DNA from: Blastocatellia bacterium
GTDB taxonomy: Bacteria > Acidobacteriota > Blastocatellia > Pyrinomonadales > Pyrinomonadaceae
Direction of reading: 5' to 3'
Length of the DNA: 64,000 nucleotides
Assembly (NCBI GenBank): GCA_013697915.1
Contig: JACCVY010000119.1
Span: forward strand, 1 to 64,000
Position numbers and translations under genes: made by a program. Below are positions 39,806 through 47,964 of the stretch, in pieces (position 1 is the first letter of the stretch; each line of letters opens with the position of its first letter). The notes below the pieces were generated by a model. It was not told the DNA's origin and searched no databases. It saw nothing but the letters and a program-made list of their open reading frames with translations.

Positions 39806-39932
39806 GCCGCGGATTCACGCGGATAAGAGAGATCTGAAAAAAAGAGAGAGAAACATGCCAACGGTATGATGTTTAATTCATCGCGTCCGCACTTAAGTTC
39901 TGATCGGCGTCTATCCGCGAAAATCCACGGCC
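39806..39932. repeat. Intergenic palindromic repeat, second GGATTCACGCGGATAAG copy
   Basis: GCCGCGGATT... at 39806 pairs with the arm ending AATCCACGGC at 39931. The 17-bp core GGATTCACGCGGATAAG equals that at 38676. It lies six bases after the AhpD-like stop codon and runs to just before the next gene's start. Confidence 0.55.
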
Positions 39933-39945
39933 AATTATTCCTATT

Positions 39946-42009
39946 TTGAAAACCGGTCTACACAGCAGGCGTTTGATTCCGGCGATGGCGCTAGCAGTAT
40001 CTTTGTCGTTATCGTTTTTTGCGAACACAAACGTCACGAAAGGTCAGGACATGTCGGCACAGGAAACGACGCGCGTGCGCGCGCCCGAGATTACCGGCGG
40101 TCGCGGTTGGCTGAATACTGACAAACCGCTTTCGCTCGCTGCGCTAAAAGGCAGAGTTGTGTTGCTGGACTTCTGGACCTACGGCTGCATCAACTGCATT
40201 CATATCATTCCTGATCTCAAAAGGCTCGAACATAAATACGCCAATCAGCTCGTCGTTATTGGTGTGCACTCGGCAAAGTTTGAAAACGAAAAGGACACCG
40301 AGAACATCCGCAGAATTATTTTACGTTATGAGATAGAGCATCCCGTTTACAACGATGCGGAATTCAAGGTCTGGCAAAACTACGCCGTGCGCGCCTGGCC
40401 CACGCAATACCTAATCGACCCGGCGGGTTATGTAATCGGAAAGGTTGAAGGCGAAGGCAACGGCGACATTCTGGATCAAACGATCGCGAAAACCGTCGCT
40501 GAGTTTCGTAAGCGCGGCGAGCTGAATGAAGAGCCTTTAAAATTGACGCTTGAGCGCGCGAAGGTTGGCGACTTGCCGCTGGCGTTTCCCGGAAAAATTC
40601 TCGCCGACGCCAAAAGCGATCGGCTGTTCATTGCCGACTCAAATCACAATCGCATCGTCATTACAAAACTGGACGGCACGTTGCTGGAAACCATTGGCAC
40701 CGGCGAGCGCGGCTCGGCCGACGGTGCTTTTGACAAAGCTACGTTCTACCGGCCGCAGGGAATGGCGCTTGACGGGGATAGCCTTTATGTTGCGGACACC
40801 GAAAATCACTTAATCAGATTAGTAAATCTCAAGACGAACACAGTCCAAACTGCAGCCGGTACAGGGCAACAATCGCGTGATTACTTTTTGAAAGGCGCGG
40901 CGCGGACCATCAGTCTTAGTTCGCCCTGGGACTTGCAACTGCTCGGTCGTCAACTTTTCATCACCATGGCCGGCATGCATCAGATTTGGAAACTGGATCT
41001 CGACAAGAACGTGGTTTCAACCTTTGCCGGCTCGGGACGCGAAGCACGTCTGGATGGACCACTCGTCGACGCAGGATTCGCACAACCGTCAGGCATCACG
41101 ACAGACGGCAAGCAACTTTACATTGCCGACAGCGAGTCAAACATCATTCGCGCGGTTGATCCAACTGCCGGCACGGTTGAGACGCTGGTCGGCGGCGACT
41201 TGTTTGAGTTTGGCGATGTGGATGGCAGCGGCGATGAGGTCCGCTTGCAACATCCGCTGGGCGTCGTTGCATACGGCGATAAAGTGCTCGTCGCGGACAC
41301 TTACAATCACAAAATCAAGGAACTCGATCCACAAACGCGAACAGTCAAAACTTTTCTTGGGACTGGTAAGCCAGGACAAATGGATGGCTCAACCGCGGCC
41401 TTTTATGAACCCGGCGGCTTGAGCGTGGCCAATGGCAAACTTTATATCGCCGACACAAACAACCATGCCGTACGCGTTGTCGACTTAAAAACAAAACAAA
41501 CTTCAACGCTAAACGTCAAAGAACTTCAACCACCTGCAGCGAATGGGGCAAATGGATTGAATGGAAGCGAAACGGGCCCTGATGCTGAAGAGACTAAATT
41601 GCCGACGCAAACCTTGCGCGCCGGCAGCGATAGCGCGCTCGTGATTCAGGTGGAATTACCCGCTGGCTATCATCTCAACCCCTCAGCGCCGCAACGTTAT
41701 CGAGTCTCAGTCGAAACTGGAGAAAAGCAACTCGGGCTGATGTCCGAATCGCATCTCGGCGTAATCGGTCGCGAAAAAGTTGTCACTGCTTCCGCTAGGT
41801 CGCTAACGCTGCCTTTGCGAATTCCCTTTCGCACTCACGAACCGGGCCCGGCCGCGCTGCGCGTGCAACTCACACTTTTCTATTGCCGCGAAGACAACAC
41901 CGGCGTCTGCCGCATCAAGACGCTGATTTGGACCGTTCCAGTTGAAGTGGCGAATAATTCCGGCAACTCAACTGAGATAAAACTCCAAGGCAAGCTGGCT
42001 ACGGAATAA
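39946..42009 (+). CDS. Secreted thioredoxin-fold / NHL-repeat protein
   Basis: 687 residues (TTG start at 39946). A signal peptide (about 1-33) is followed by a TlpA-like thioredoxin domain with C81-I-N-C84 in FWTYGCINCIHIIPDL. A six-bladed NHL propeller covers about 200-520 (e.g. LFIADSNHNRIVIT, LYVADTENHLIRLV, LYIADTNNHAVRVV). A C-terminal beta domain (about 545-680) resembles the DsbD N-terminal fold (LFYCREDNTGVCRI). The architecture matches NHLRC2-like proteins. It is likely a periplasmic or surface redox protein; the partner is unknown. Confidence 0.87.
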   Translation: MKTGLHSRRLIPAMALAVSLSLSFFANTNVTKGQDMSAQETTRVRAPEITGGRGWLNTDKPLSLAALKGRVVLLDFWTYGCINCIHIIPDLKRLEHKYANQLVVIGVHSAKFENEKDTENIRRIILRYEIEHPVYNDAEFKVWQNYAVRAWPTQYLIDPAGYVIGKVEGEGNGDILDQTIAKTVAEFRKRGELNEEPLKLTLERAKVGDLPLAFPGKILADAKSDRLFIADSNHNRIVITKLDGTLLETIGTGERGSADGAFDKATFYRPQGMALDGDSLYVADTENHLIRLVNLKTNTVQTAAGTGQQSRDYFLKGAARTISLSSPWDLQLLGRQLFITMAGMHQIWKLDLDKNVVSTFAGSGREARLDGPLVDAGFAQPSGITTDGKQLYIADSESNIIRAVDPTAGTVETLVGGDLFEFGDVDGSGDEVRLQHPLGVVAYGDKVLVADTYNHKIKELDPQTRTVKTFLGTGKPGQMDGSTAAFYEPGGLSVANGKLYIADTNNHAVRVVDLKTKQTSTLNVKELQPPAANGANGLNGSETGPDAEETKLPTQTLRAGSDSALVIQVELPAGYHLNPSAPQRYRVSVETGEKQLGLMSESHLGVIGREKVVTASARSLTLPLRIPFRTHEPGPAALRVQLTLFYCREDNTGVCRIKTLIWTVPVEVANNSGNSTEIKLQGKLATE

Positions 42010-42025
42010 GGGAAGCTGACTGTGA

Positions 42026-42069
42026 TTGCGGCTCTGCCGCCTTCCGTGCGGAAAGGCTTTGCCTTTCCG
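42026..42069 (+). repeat. 44-bp double-hairpin repeat, copy 1
   Basis: Begins TTGCGGCTCTGCCGCC and ends GGCTTTGCCTTTCCG, encoding two adjacent small hairpins. An inverted copy with three mismatches in 44 bp lies at 58171-58214. The rest of this 190-bp spacer (42070-42199) holds further GC-rich palindromes (GAGGCGACGCCTC, GGAGGCGTAGCCTC) and no gene. Confidence 0.65.
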
Positions 42070-42256
42070 GTCAGTTCCAATATCTGATGAGGCGACGCCT
42101 CGAACGGAGGCGTAGCCTCAAAAACGATAAGGCGCGGCGCCGAAAGCCGCAGGCAAGCCGCACGAGCTTGTATTTCCGCGCGCCGCTTGCCCGCTTGTCG
42201 TGACGCGAGTACCATCACTCTTCCCCCGAAATTCGATTTTCATAGGAGTCAAAACC

Positions 42257-42823
42257 GTGGCTGATCAATCAGGAGCTAAAGCCGTGACCGACAAACCATT
42301 TCTTACAGACATCAAGACACTGCGCGAACGCGCCCGCAGGCATATTGAACAAGGCGCGGTTACTGAGGGTTACAGCGCCGACCGCGACACCGTCGTCAAA
42401 ATATTGAACGAAGCGCTGGCGACAGAAATCGTTTGTGTGCTGCGCTACAAGCGTCACTATTTCATGGCTTCGGGAATCAACGCTGAGAGTGTCGCGGCCG
42501 AGTTTCTGCAACACGCTAACGAAGAGCAGGGCCATGCGGATCTAATTGCGCAGCGTATTGTGCAACTCGGCGGCGAACCAAACTTCAATCCCGACGGCCT
42601 GACCACGCGGAGTCACGCCGAATATGTAGAAGGCGAAACCCTCATCGACATGATCAAGGAAGACCTGGTCGCTGAGCGCATCGCCATCGACAGTTATCGC
42701 GAGATGATCAACTACGTGAACACCGACGATCCGACCACGCGCCGCATGCTGGAAGGAATTCTGGCGATGGAAGAAGAACATGCAGACGATTTGAACAGTC
42801 TGCTGGAGAAGATTGGTCGTTAA
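42257..42823 (+). CDS. Ferritin-like diiron protein (bacterioferritin/Dps-like)
   Basis: 188 residues from the GTG at 42257, chosen because AGGAG lies eight bases upstream (42244-42248). Four-helix bundle with diiron ligands E57, E90-x-x-H93 (ANEEQGHADL), E140 and E172-x-x-H175 (MEEEHADDL). It probably oxidises and stores iron, as in bacterioferritin; the haem-ligand methionine position is not obvious. It may protect against peroxide stress along with the AhpD-like protein nearby. Confidence 0.85.
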   Translation: MADQSGAKAVTDKPFLTDIKTLRERARRHIEQGAVTEGYSADRDTVVKILNEALATEIVCVLRYKRHYFMASGINAESVAAEFLQHANEEQGHADLIAQRIVQLGGEPNFNPDGLTTRSHAEYVEGETLIDMIKEDLVAERIAIDSYREMINYVNTDDPTTRRMLEGILAMEEEHADDLNSLLEKIGR

Positions 42824-42906
42824 TACATTTCAGTGCGGCAGAAATATTTTTGTGCTGCGCGGCACGGAAATTTTTCATACTGACAAGCACCTTCCCTAAA
42901 CATCTA

Positions 42907-42940
42907 GAGCGTGATGCTTCTGAAAAAAAGCATCACGCTC
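42907..42940. terminator. Perfect 13-bp-stem hairpin between ferritin-like and rhomboid genes
   Basis: GAGCGTGATGCTT (42907-42919) pairs perfectly with AAGCATCACGCTC (42928-42940) around an A-rich 8-nt loop. No U-tract follows on the plus strand. It may act as a bidirectional terminator or mRNA 3' end stabiliser for the ferritin-like transcript. Confidence 0.45.
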
Positions 42941-43000
42941 GTCAGCGTAAAGACTCTCTTGCTCAAGAAAACAAACAATGGAAATGCGGGACGGCCAACA

Positions 43001-44305
43001 ATGTGTCGCGGTTGCGGGTCGATCGTTGGCGCCGGACAGCAGCAGTGCGCAGTTTGCGGCGCTGCGGTAACAACTCAAGCAACCACACGCAACGCGAGTG
43101 CAGCGCCTGACAACGAGACGCTGCGATTCGCCAGAGCAGTTCTCGATCGACCTTACAAGTTCACCATCATCCTGCTGGTGGCGAATTTTTTTGTTTTCCT
43201 TTTGATGTGGCAGTCAAGCGGGCTGACATCGCAGGCGTTGTGGGAGTTTCCCGAGCCAGTGCTGCTGGCTTATGGCGCGAAACTGAACAGTCTTATCAAC
43301 GAACAACATCAATGGTGGCGATTTGTGACGCCCATGTTTGTGCATGTCAACCTGCCCCATGTACTCATCAACATGTACAGCCTGTGGGTGGTTGGTCCAT
43401 ACGTGGAAAAGCTTTACGGTTCGGCGAAGTTCATCGTGTTCTGGGTGTTGACTGGAATTGCGGGCGTGCTCGCGAGTTATCTGACTGTCCGCCCGGCGCT
43501 CGCCATTGGACCGGGCCGTTTTTTATTTAAGAGTTCCGATGTTTTGTCCGCAGGCGCGTCTGGTGCTTTGTTTGGTTTGGTAGGCGTGCTTTTCGTTTTC
43601 GGCATCAAGTTTCGTCGAGAACTACCCGAAGGTTTCAAACGCGCCTTCGGTACCGGCATGCTGCCGATTATTTTTATCAATCTATTCATCGGCTATCTTG
43701 GGCGCGGGTTCATTGACAACGCCGCGCATCTCGGCGGCATGGCGTCGGGGGCGATTCTGGCTCTGGCCGTCGACTATCGCCGGCCCGGTGAAAAGTCGGT
43801 GGTTGCGACTGCCTGGCGCGTTTTGCAGGTCGCGGCGATTGCGCTCGTTGCTCTAGGTTTTCTAAAAACCGTGCAGCACTTTAGAGATGGATTGCCCGAA
43901 TCCACGCCGCCGCAAGCCGCGGCGGTGGTTGATGAGAAGACGCAGCAATTTGTTGCTTATGCAAAGGCCATGAATGATGCTCATGACGCCTTTGCGCTCA
44001 TTGTGAAAGATGGAGACACTTCAAAGGCAGATGAGGCGATCAAAGAATTGGAGGCGGCGCCTGCGCTTGATCCAAAAGCTAACGAGCTGCGAGAAAAATT
44101 TAAGCTGATACTGACGAATGCAAAGTTGCTTGAGTTGTCCATGGCCGTTCCACGGAACTCGGCGACGGGCAACAACCAGCGGGGACTGGAAGAGCTGACT
44201 GCGAACTATGAGGCCTGGACCAAAGAGTACGGGGCCTGGCTGAAAACCACCGGCCGAAGTTACGGACTGGTGGAAGTGACTCAGCCGCAGGGATCGCCAA
44301 AATAA
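43001..44305 (+). CDS. Rhomboid-family intramembrane serine protease with zinc ribbon
   Basis: 434 residues from the ATG at 43001; earlier in-frame codons fall inside a hairpin. An N-terminal zinc ribbon has C2-x-x-C5 and C16-x-x-C19. Six membrane helices follow, with the serine in SAGASGALFGLVG, the histidine in NAAHLGGMASG and HVNLPHVLINMYSLW. A C-terminal helical domain (about 310-434) is soluble. It cleaves membrane proteins within the bilayer; substrates are unknown. The zinc ribbon may bind client proteins. Confidence 0.9.
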   Translation: MCRGCGSIVGAGQQQCAVCGAAVTTQATTRNASAAPDNETLRFARAVLDRPYKFTIILLVANFFVFLLMWQSSGLTSQALWEFPEPVLLAYGAKLNSLINEQHQWWRFVTPMFVHVNLPHVLINMYSLWVVGPYVEKLYGSAKFIVFWVLTGIAGVLASYLTVRPALAIGPGRFLFKSSDVLSAGASGALFGLVGVLFVFGIKFRRELPEGFKRAFGTGMLPIIFINLFIGYLGRGFIDNAAHLGGMASGAILALAVDYRRPGEKSVVATAWRVLQVAAIALVALGFLKTVQHFRDGLPESTPPQAAAVVDEKTQQFVAYAKAMNDAHDAFALIVKDGDTSKADEAIKELEAAPALDPKANELREKFKLILTNAKLLELSMAVPRNSATGNNQRGLEELTANYEAWTKEYGAWLKTTGRSYGLVEVTQPQGSPK

Positions 44306-44411
44306 TCCTCCGATTTGCAAACAACTAATTTGTAAAGCGTCGTAAGACGAGAAGCAGTCAAGGAGTCGCAAACTAACGGTTTGAATTATTAAGACAGGAG
44401 AATGAGAAGCG

Positions 44412-45302
44412 ATGGAAATTAAGAAAGTTGGAGTATTGGGTTGCGGCTTGATGGGTTCCGGAATTGCGCAGACAGCCGCCAGCGCCGGCTTTGAAACAAT
44501 CGTGCGCGAAGTTTCTGACGATCTAATCAATAAAGGATTTGCCGGGATTGAAAAGTCGCTGGCTAAGTTTGCTGAAAAAGGCGCCATTACAGCCGAGCAG
44601 CAAAAGGCTACTCGAGATCGTTTGTCGGGCACTACCTCGTTCGACGACATGGCAGACTGTGACATCATCATCGAAGCGATCATTGAGAACATAGAACAAA
44701 AAAGATCGACCTACGAGCAACTCGATCGCATTTGTAAACCGGAAACAATTTTTGCGTCGAATACATCGTCAATCTCGATTACGGAAATGATGACTGCGAC
44801 TTCGCCCCAGCGGCAGCAGCGTTTTGTTGGGCTGCATTTCTTCAATCCCGTGCCGCTAATGAAACTGGTGGAAGTGGTGCGCACGATTCTGACGGACGAG
44901 CAGATTTACGAGCAGGCCATCGAGTTTGGCAAAAAACTAGGCAAGGTTCCGGTGCGCGCCGGCGACCGGACCGGCTTCATCGTCAATCGCCTGCTGGTTC
45001 CCTACATGCTTGACGCCATTCGCACGCTTGAGGAGGGTGTCGGCTCGATAGTCGACATCGACACTTCAATGAAGCTGGGGTTGGGCTATCCGATGGGACC
45101 GTTCACCTTGGGCGACTTCGTTGGCCTTGATACGACTTACTACATCGCTGAGATTATGTTCAATGAGTTTCGCGAGAAGCGCTTTGCGCCGCCGCCACTC
45201 TTGAAGCGAATGGTGATGGCGGGTTTGTATGGGCGAAAGTCGGGCCGTGGTTTTTATGACTACGCCGATCCAAAGAATCCCACCCCAATGAAATTGGTGT
45301 GA
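44412..45302 (+). CDS. 3-hydroxybutyryl-CoA dehydrogenase
   Basis: 296 residues. NAD(P)-binding GVLGCGLMGSGIAQ at the N-terminus, the catalytic HFFNPVPLMKLVE histidine and the C-terminal dimer domain with GDRTGFIVNRLLVPY and YGRKSGRGFYDY. It oxidises or reduces 3-hydroxyacyl-CoA. With the enoyl-CoA hydratase downstream it forms two consecutive steps of beta-oxidation or butyryl-CoA metabolism. The pair is separated by a 145-bp palindromic element. Confidence 0.93.
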   Translation: MEIKKVGVLGCGLMGSGIAQTAASAGFETIVREVSDDLINKGFAGIEKSLAKFAEKGAITAEQQKATRDRLSGTTSFDDMADCDIIIEAIIENIEQKRSTYEQLDRICKPETIFASNTSSISITEMMTATSPQRQQRFVGLHFFNPVPLMKLVEVVRTILTDEQIYEQAIEFGKKLGKVPVRAGDRTGFIVNRLLVPYMLDAIRTLEEGVGSIVDIDTSMKLGLGYPMGPFTLGDFVGLDTTYYIAEIMFNEFREKRFAPPPLLKRMVMAGLYGRKSGRGFYDYADPKNPTPMKLV

Positions 45303-45310
45303 AAGTTTGA

Positions 45311-45454
45311 AAAGAGCGGGGGCATGCCCGCCTTCCTGACCTGTGAGACGGCTGATTCAGTTGGTTGATTTCACGTTGAAAGCCTTCCAAACAAGAATGA
45401 ATGATTCAACAATAATCAGCTCAAGGTTGGGAAGGCGGGCATGCCCCCGCCGCT
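45311..45454 (+). mobile_element. MITE-like palindromic element, copy A
   Basis: About 144 bp bounded by near-perfect inverted repeats (GGGGGCATGCCCGCCTTCC on the left, its complement at 45430-45448). The interior carries TTTCACGTTGAAAGCCTT and TCAGCTCAAGGTT, also found in copy B at 49993-50137 in the same orientation. It starts eight bases after the hbd stop codon. No coding capacity. Confidence 0.7.
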
Positions 45455-45488
45455 TGGCTGGTAACCGGACTGGAGACTAATAGTCACA

Positions 45489-46271
45489 ATGAGTTCGGAT
45501 TCCATAATTGAAGAACGCCGCGAATCGGTTGCGATAGTTACTCTGAACCGGCCGGAAAAGCTCAATGCGCTAGCGCCCGAGACAATCGCGGCGCTGAGTG
45601 CAACGTTCAAAAGTTTTGCGAACGACGCTGAACTGCGCGCCGTGATTCTTACTGGCGCAGGCGACCGCGCATTCTCAGCCGGTACGGATTTGAGCGAGCT
45701 AATTCATGTGAAGGCGGATGCGGCCAGGACCGTGGCCGATCTCGGCCAGCAGTTGTGCAATCAGATCGAGCAAAGTCAGGTGCCGGTGATAGCTGCAATC
45801 AACGGCATTGCCGCGGGCGGTGGCTGCGAGTTGGCGCTGGCTTGCCATTTGCGCATTGCGGCCCCAAACGCGCGATTCAGTTTGCCGGAAACAAAACTGG
45901 GGATCATTCCCGGTTACGGCGGCACGCAGCGCATGACGCGCGAGTTGGGCCGCGCGCGCGCGCTGGAGTTGATCCTGACATCCTCGTCCATTAACGCTGA
46001 AGACGCGTTGCGATTAGGCCTGGTCAATCGCGTGGTCGCGGCTGCTGAACTCTTACCGGCCGCGGAAGAATTGGCCCGCGAGATTGCGCAGCTCGCGCCC
46101 CTCGCAATCAGCGCCTGTCTGAAAGCCGTCGTTCGCGGAACAGAGCTGCCATTGGCAGAAGGCCTAGCGCTGGAAGCGAAACTATTCGCGAGCTTGTTTG
46201 CTACCGAAGACATGCGCGAAGGGACACGTGCGTTTCTGGAAAAGCGAAAACCAGTCTTCAAAGGAAAGTAG
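45489..46271 (+). CDS. Enoyl-CoA hydratase/isomerase
   Basis: 260-residue crotonase-fold enzyme. The oxyanion-hole and CoA-binding segments are AFSAGTDLSEL and NGIAAGGGCELALACHLRIA. The catalytic glutamates lie in LPETKLGIIPGYGGTQR. It hydrates enoyl-CoA to 3-hydroxyacyl-CoA, the step before the dehydrogenase encoded just upstream. Its TAG stop codon is directly followed by the hairpin GGACAGACA-TCCT-TGTCTGTCC. Confidence 0.92.
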   Translation: MSSDSIIEERRESVAIVTLNRPEKLNALAPETIAALSATFKSFANDAELRAVILTGAGDRAFSAGTDLSELIHVKADAARTVADLGQQLCNQIEQSQVPVIAAINGIAAGGGCELALACHLRIAAPNARFSLPETKLGIIPGYGGTQRMTRELGRARALELILTSSSINAEDALRLGLVNRVVAAAELLPAAEELAREIAQLAPLAISACLKAVVRGTELPLAEGLALEAKLFASLFATEDMREGTRAFLEKRKPVFKGK

Positions 46272-46705
46272 GACAGACATCCTTGTCTGTCCCGCTGATA
46301 AATAGATTTTCCATTTCTCATTTTCCATTTGCGAATTCAGATTGGAAGTGCAACAGAGCGATGTTTGTCGCTTCGCCCCAGAGGAGCGAGATGTTTACAG
46401 CCTGGCGATTGTTTCTTTACTCTTTAGCTCCGTCGGAGCGCAATGGCTTTGCCGGCTCATCGATTGTTACGCTGATAGGTATCGCTCTTAAGGAGCGAAG
46501 ACATTGCGTGCGCGCTCTTAGCTATAAACTTCTCGCTCCGCTGGAGCGAAAGCGAATCCCACTTGTAAGTTGAATTCACCATTTGCTGTTGGTTCGCTAA
46601 CCTCGAACTTGCAAATCAAGAGAAAAGTACAAAATTGGATCATGGACTGCCATGGCGCGGCGCAAATGAAAAATGATAGATGAAAAATGACGAATGGAAA
46701 ATCTT
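46271..46705. repeat. Palindrome-rich spacer before ribH
   Basis: This 557-bp gap (46272-46828) has no gene. It holds the hairpin GGACAGACA/TGTCTGTCC (46271-46292) and heptads CCATTTC-TCATTTT-CCATTTG-CGAATTC (46311-46338). Palindromes of GCTCC/GGAGC type follow (46427-46439, 46482-46498, 46533-46549). A second heptad run, AAATGAA-AAATGAT-AGATGAA-AAATGAC-GAATGGA (46664-46698), is inverted relative to the first. The palindrome cluster is therefore framed by the two heptad arms. Confidence 0.65.
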
Positions 46706-46828
46706 CCTTTTTCTTTCAACTAGCTGTGAAAAGAATGAACAGCCGAATGCCAGTCTCTTGCCCCTCCTAAATCCTTCACCTATACTCAAAATGGCTTTTC
46801 ATCCGCTTGAAAATGGAGCAGTTCAATC

Positions 46829-47308
46829 TTGCAGCCCGTAGTTCACGAGGGACAGCTCAACGGTCGGGGATTTCGTTTTGCGATTGTTGTCAGTCGCTGG
46901 AACGACTTCATAAGTTCGCGTTTGGTCGACGGCGCCCTTGATGCATTCGAGCGTTTGGGAGTCGCTGAGCAGGACATCGAGATCTACAAAGTTCCCGGCG
47001 CTTTTGAGATTCCACTGCTGGCACAGACCCTGGCTGTTTCAGGAAAGTTTGCGGCTGTAGTGTGTGCCGGTACAATTATTCGCGGGCAAACTCCGCATTT
47101 TGAATACATCGCCGGCGAGGTGGCCCGTGGCATTGGTCAGGCTGCCTTGCAAACGGGCGTGCCGGTGGTTTTTGGAGTTATAACTGCCGACAACATGGAC
47201 CAGGCGATCGAACGTGCCGGTGTCAAGCTGGGTAACAAGGGTTTTGAAGCCGCCACGACGGCGGTGGAATTAGCAAATCTTTATAAGGCAGTAAAGAGTG
47301 AAAAGTAA
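46829..47308 (+). CDS. ribH: 6,7-dimethyl-8-ribityllumazine synthase
   Basis: Penultimate riboflavin step, joining the butanone phosphate and ribitylamino-uracil. 159 residues, TTG start after GGAG. Motifs: FAIVVSRWNDFIS, VPGAFEIPLLAQ, the flexible loop GTIIRGQTPHFEYIAGEV with the catalytic His, and VVFGVITADNMDQAIERAG. The last five residues (VKSEK) and stop codon are written in heptad repeat sequence that continues downstream. nusB follows, a frequent ribH-nusB pairing. Confidence 0.94.
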   Translation: MQPVVHEGQLNGRGFRFAIVVSRWNDFISSRLVDGALDAFERLGVAEQDIEIYKVPGAFEIPLLAQTLAVSGKFAAVVCAGTIIRGQTPHFEYIAGEVARGIGQAALQTGVPVVFGVITADNMDQAIERAGVKLGNKGFEAATTAVELANLYKAVKSEK

Positions 47309-47372
47309 AAAGTAAGCTGTCAACAGTTGACGCTCTCTTCATACTTGTCACTCTTCACTTATTACGTTTCAC
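47291..47372. repeat. Heptad repeats invading the ribH 3' end
   Basis: GTAAAGA-GTGAAAA-GTAAAAA-GTAAGCT-GTCAACA-GTTGACG (47291-47332) runs through the ribH stop codon. The inverted arm TTGTCAC-TCTTCAC-TTATTAC-GTTTCAC (47345-47372) ends 13 bp before nusB. Each unit is seven bases and keeps GT at the start (AC at the end in the other arm). Confidence 0.65.
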
Positions 47373-47385
47373 TGGTGTTTGTTTT

Positions 47386-47898
47386 ATGGGCTCGCGACGT
47401 AAGGCGCGTGAATGCGCCTTGCAAATGCTCTTTGCGGCTGACATTGCCGAAGCCAATCCCGCTGAAGTGCTGCGCACTTACTGGGCGGAGTTGGGCGAAG
47501 CCGACACCGAAGACGCAACGCGTGATTTTGCGACTCGTCTTGCGGCTGGCACGCTTGCGAATCTGGACACGCTCGACGAGCGCATCCGGTCGCGAGCGGA
47601 GCACTGGCGCATTCCGCGCATGGCGATCGTCGATCGCAATATTCTGCGGCTCGCGGTTTATGAATTTCTGTACGAGTCTACGCCGCGCACCGTCGCAATC
47701 AATGAAGCACTTGAAATTGCCCGCCGCTTTTCAACTTACGAAGCCACGCAATTCATTAACGGTATCCTTGACGCCATAAAGCGCGATCTCGACGAGCAGC
47801 AACCTCAGCAGCATATCGACACAACAGAGATTGAATCCGAGTCTGAGACGGAGACAGAATCCGAAGAATCCTCGGACGAGCATTCCGCTTCCGCTTGA
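47386..47898 (+). CDS. nusB: Transcription antitermination protein NusB
   Basis: 170 residues. All-helical NusB fold starting RRKARECALQMLFAADI, with VDRNILRLAVYEFLY and NEALEIARRFSTYEATQFINGILD. It binds boxA RNA with S10 in rRNA antitermination. The C-terminal 35 residues are a very acidic Ser/Glu tail (ESESETETESEESSDE) not found in the core family. Located after ribH, as in many bacteria. Confidence 0.94.
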   Translation: MGSRRKARECALQMLFAADIAEANPAEVLRTYWAELGEADTEDATRDFATRLAAGTLANLDTLDERIRSRAEHWRIPRMAIVDRNILRLAVYEFLYESTPRTVAINEALEIARRFSTYEATQFINGILDAIKRDLDEQQPQQHIDTTEIESESETETESEESSDEHSASA

Positions 47899-47927
47899 TG
47901 CCTGCTCGATTTCTTTTCCGCGTCTTC

Positions 47928-47962
47928 CATTTACCATTTACGATTCACCATTTACTATCTGC
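47928..47962. repeat. Heptad repeats upstream of cheA
   Basis: CATTTAC-CATTTAC-GATTCAC-CATTTAC-TATCTGC, five heptads ending three bases before the cheA GTG. No inverted partner arm is evident in the 66-bp spacer. The repeat takes the place where a ribosome-binding site would lie. Confidence 0.55.
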
Positions 47963-47964
47963 TT

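Noticed and set aside
42911-43000. N-terminal extension of the rhomboid protein (MMLLKKSITL...)
   Set aside because: These codons lie in a perfect hairpin and add unconserved residues; the ATG at 43001 directly before the zinc ribbon is more likely.
44021-44692. Minus-strand open frame of 223 codons across the rhomboid 3' end and hbd start
   Set aside because: Spans two good plus-strand genes, and the composition is that of an antisense shadow.
46706-46828. FMN riboswitch before ribH
   Set aside because: None of the conserved FMN aptamer segments could be recognised in the spacer.
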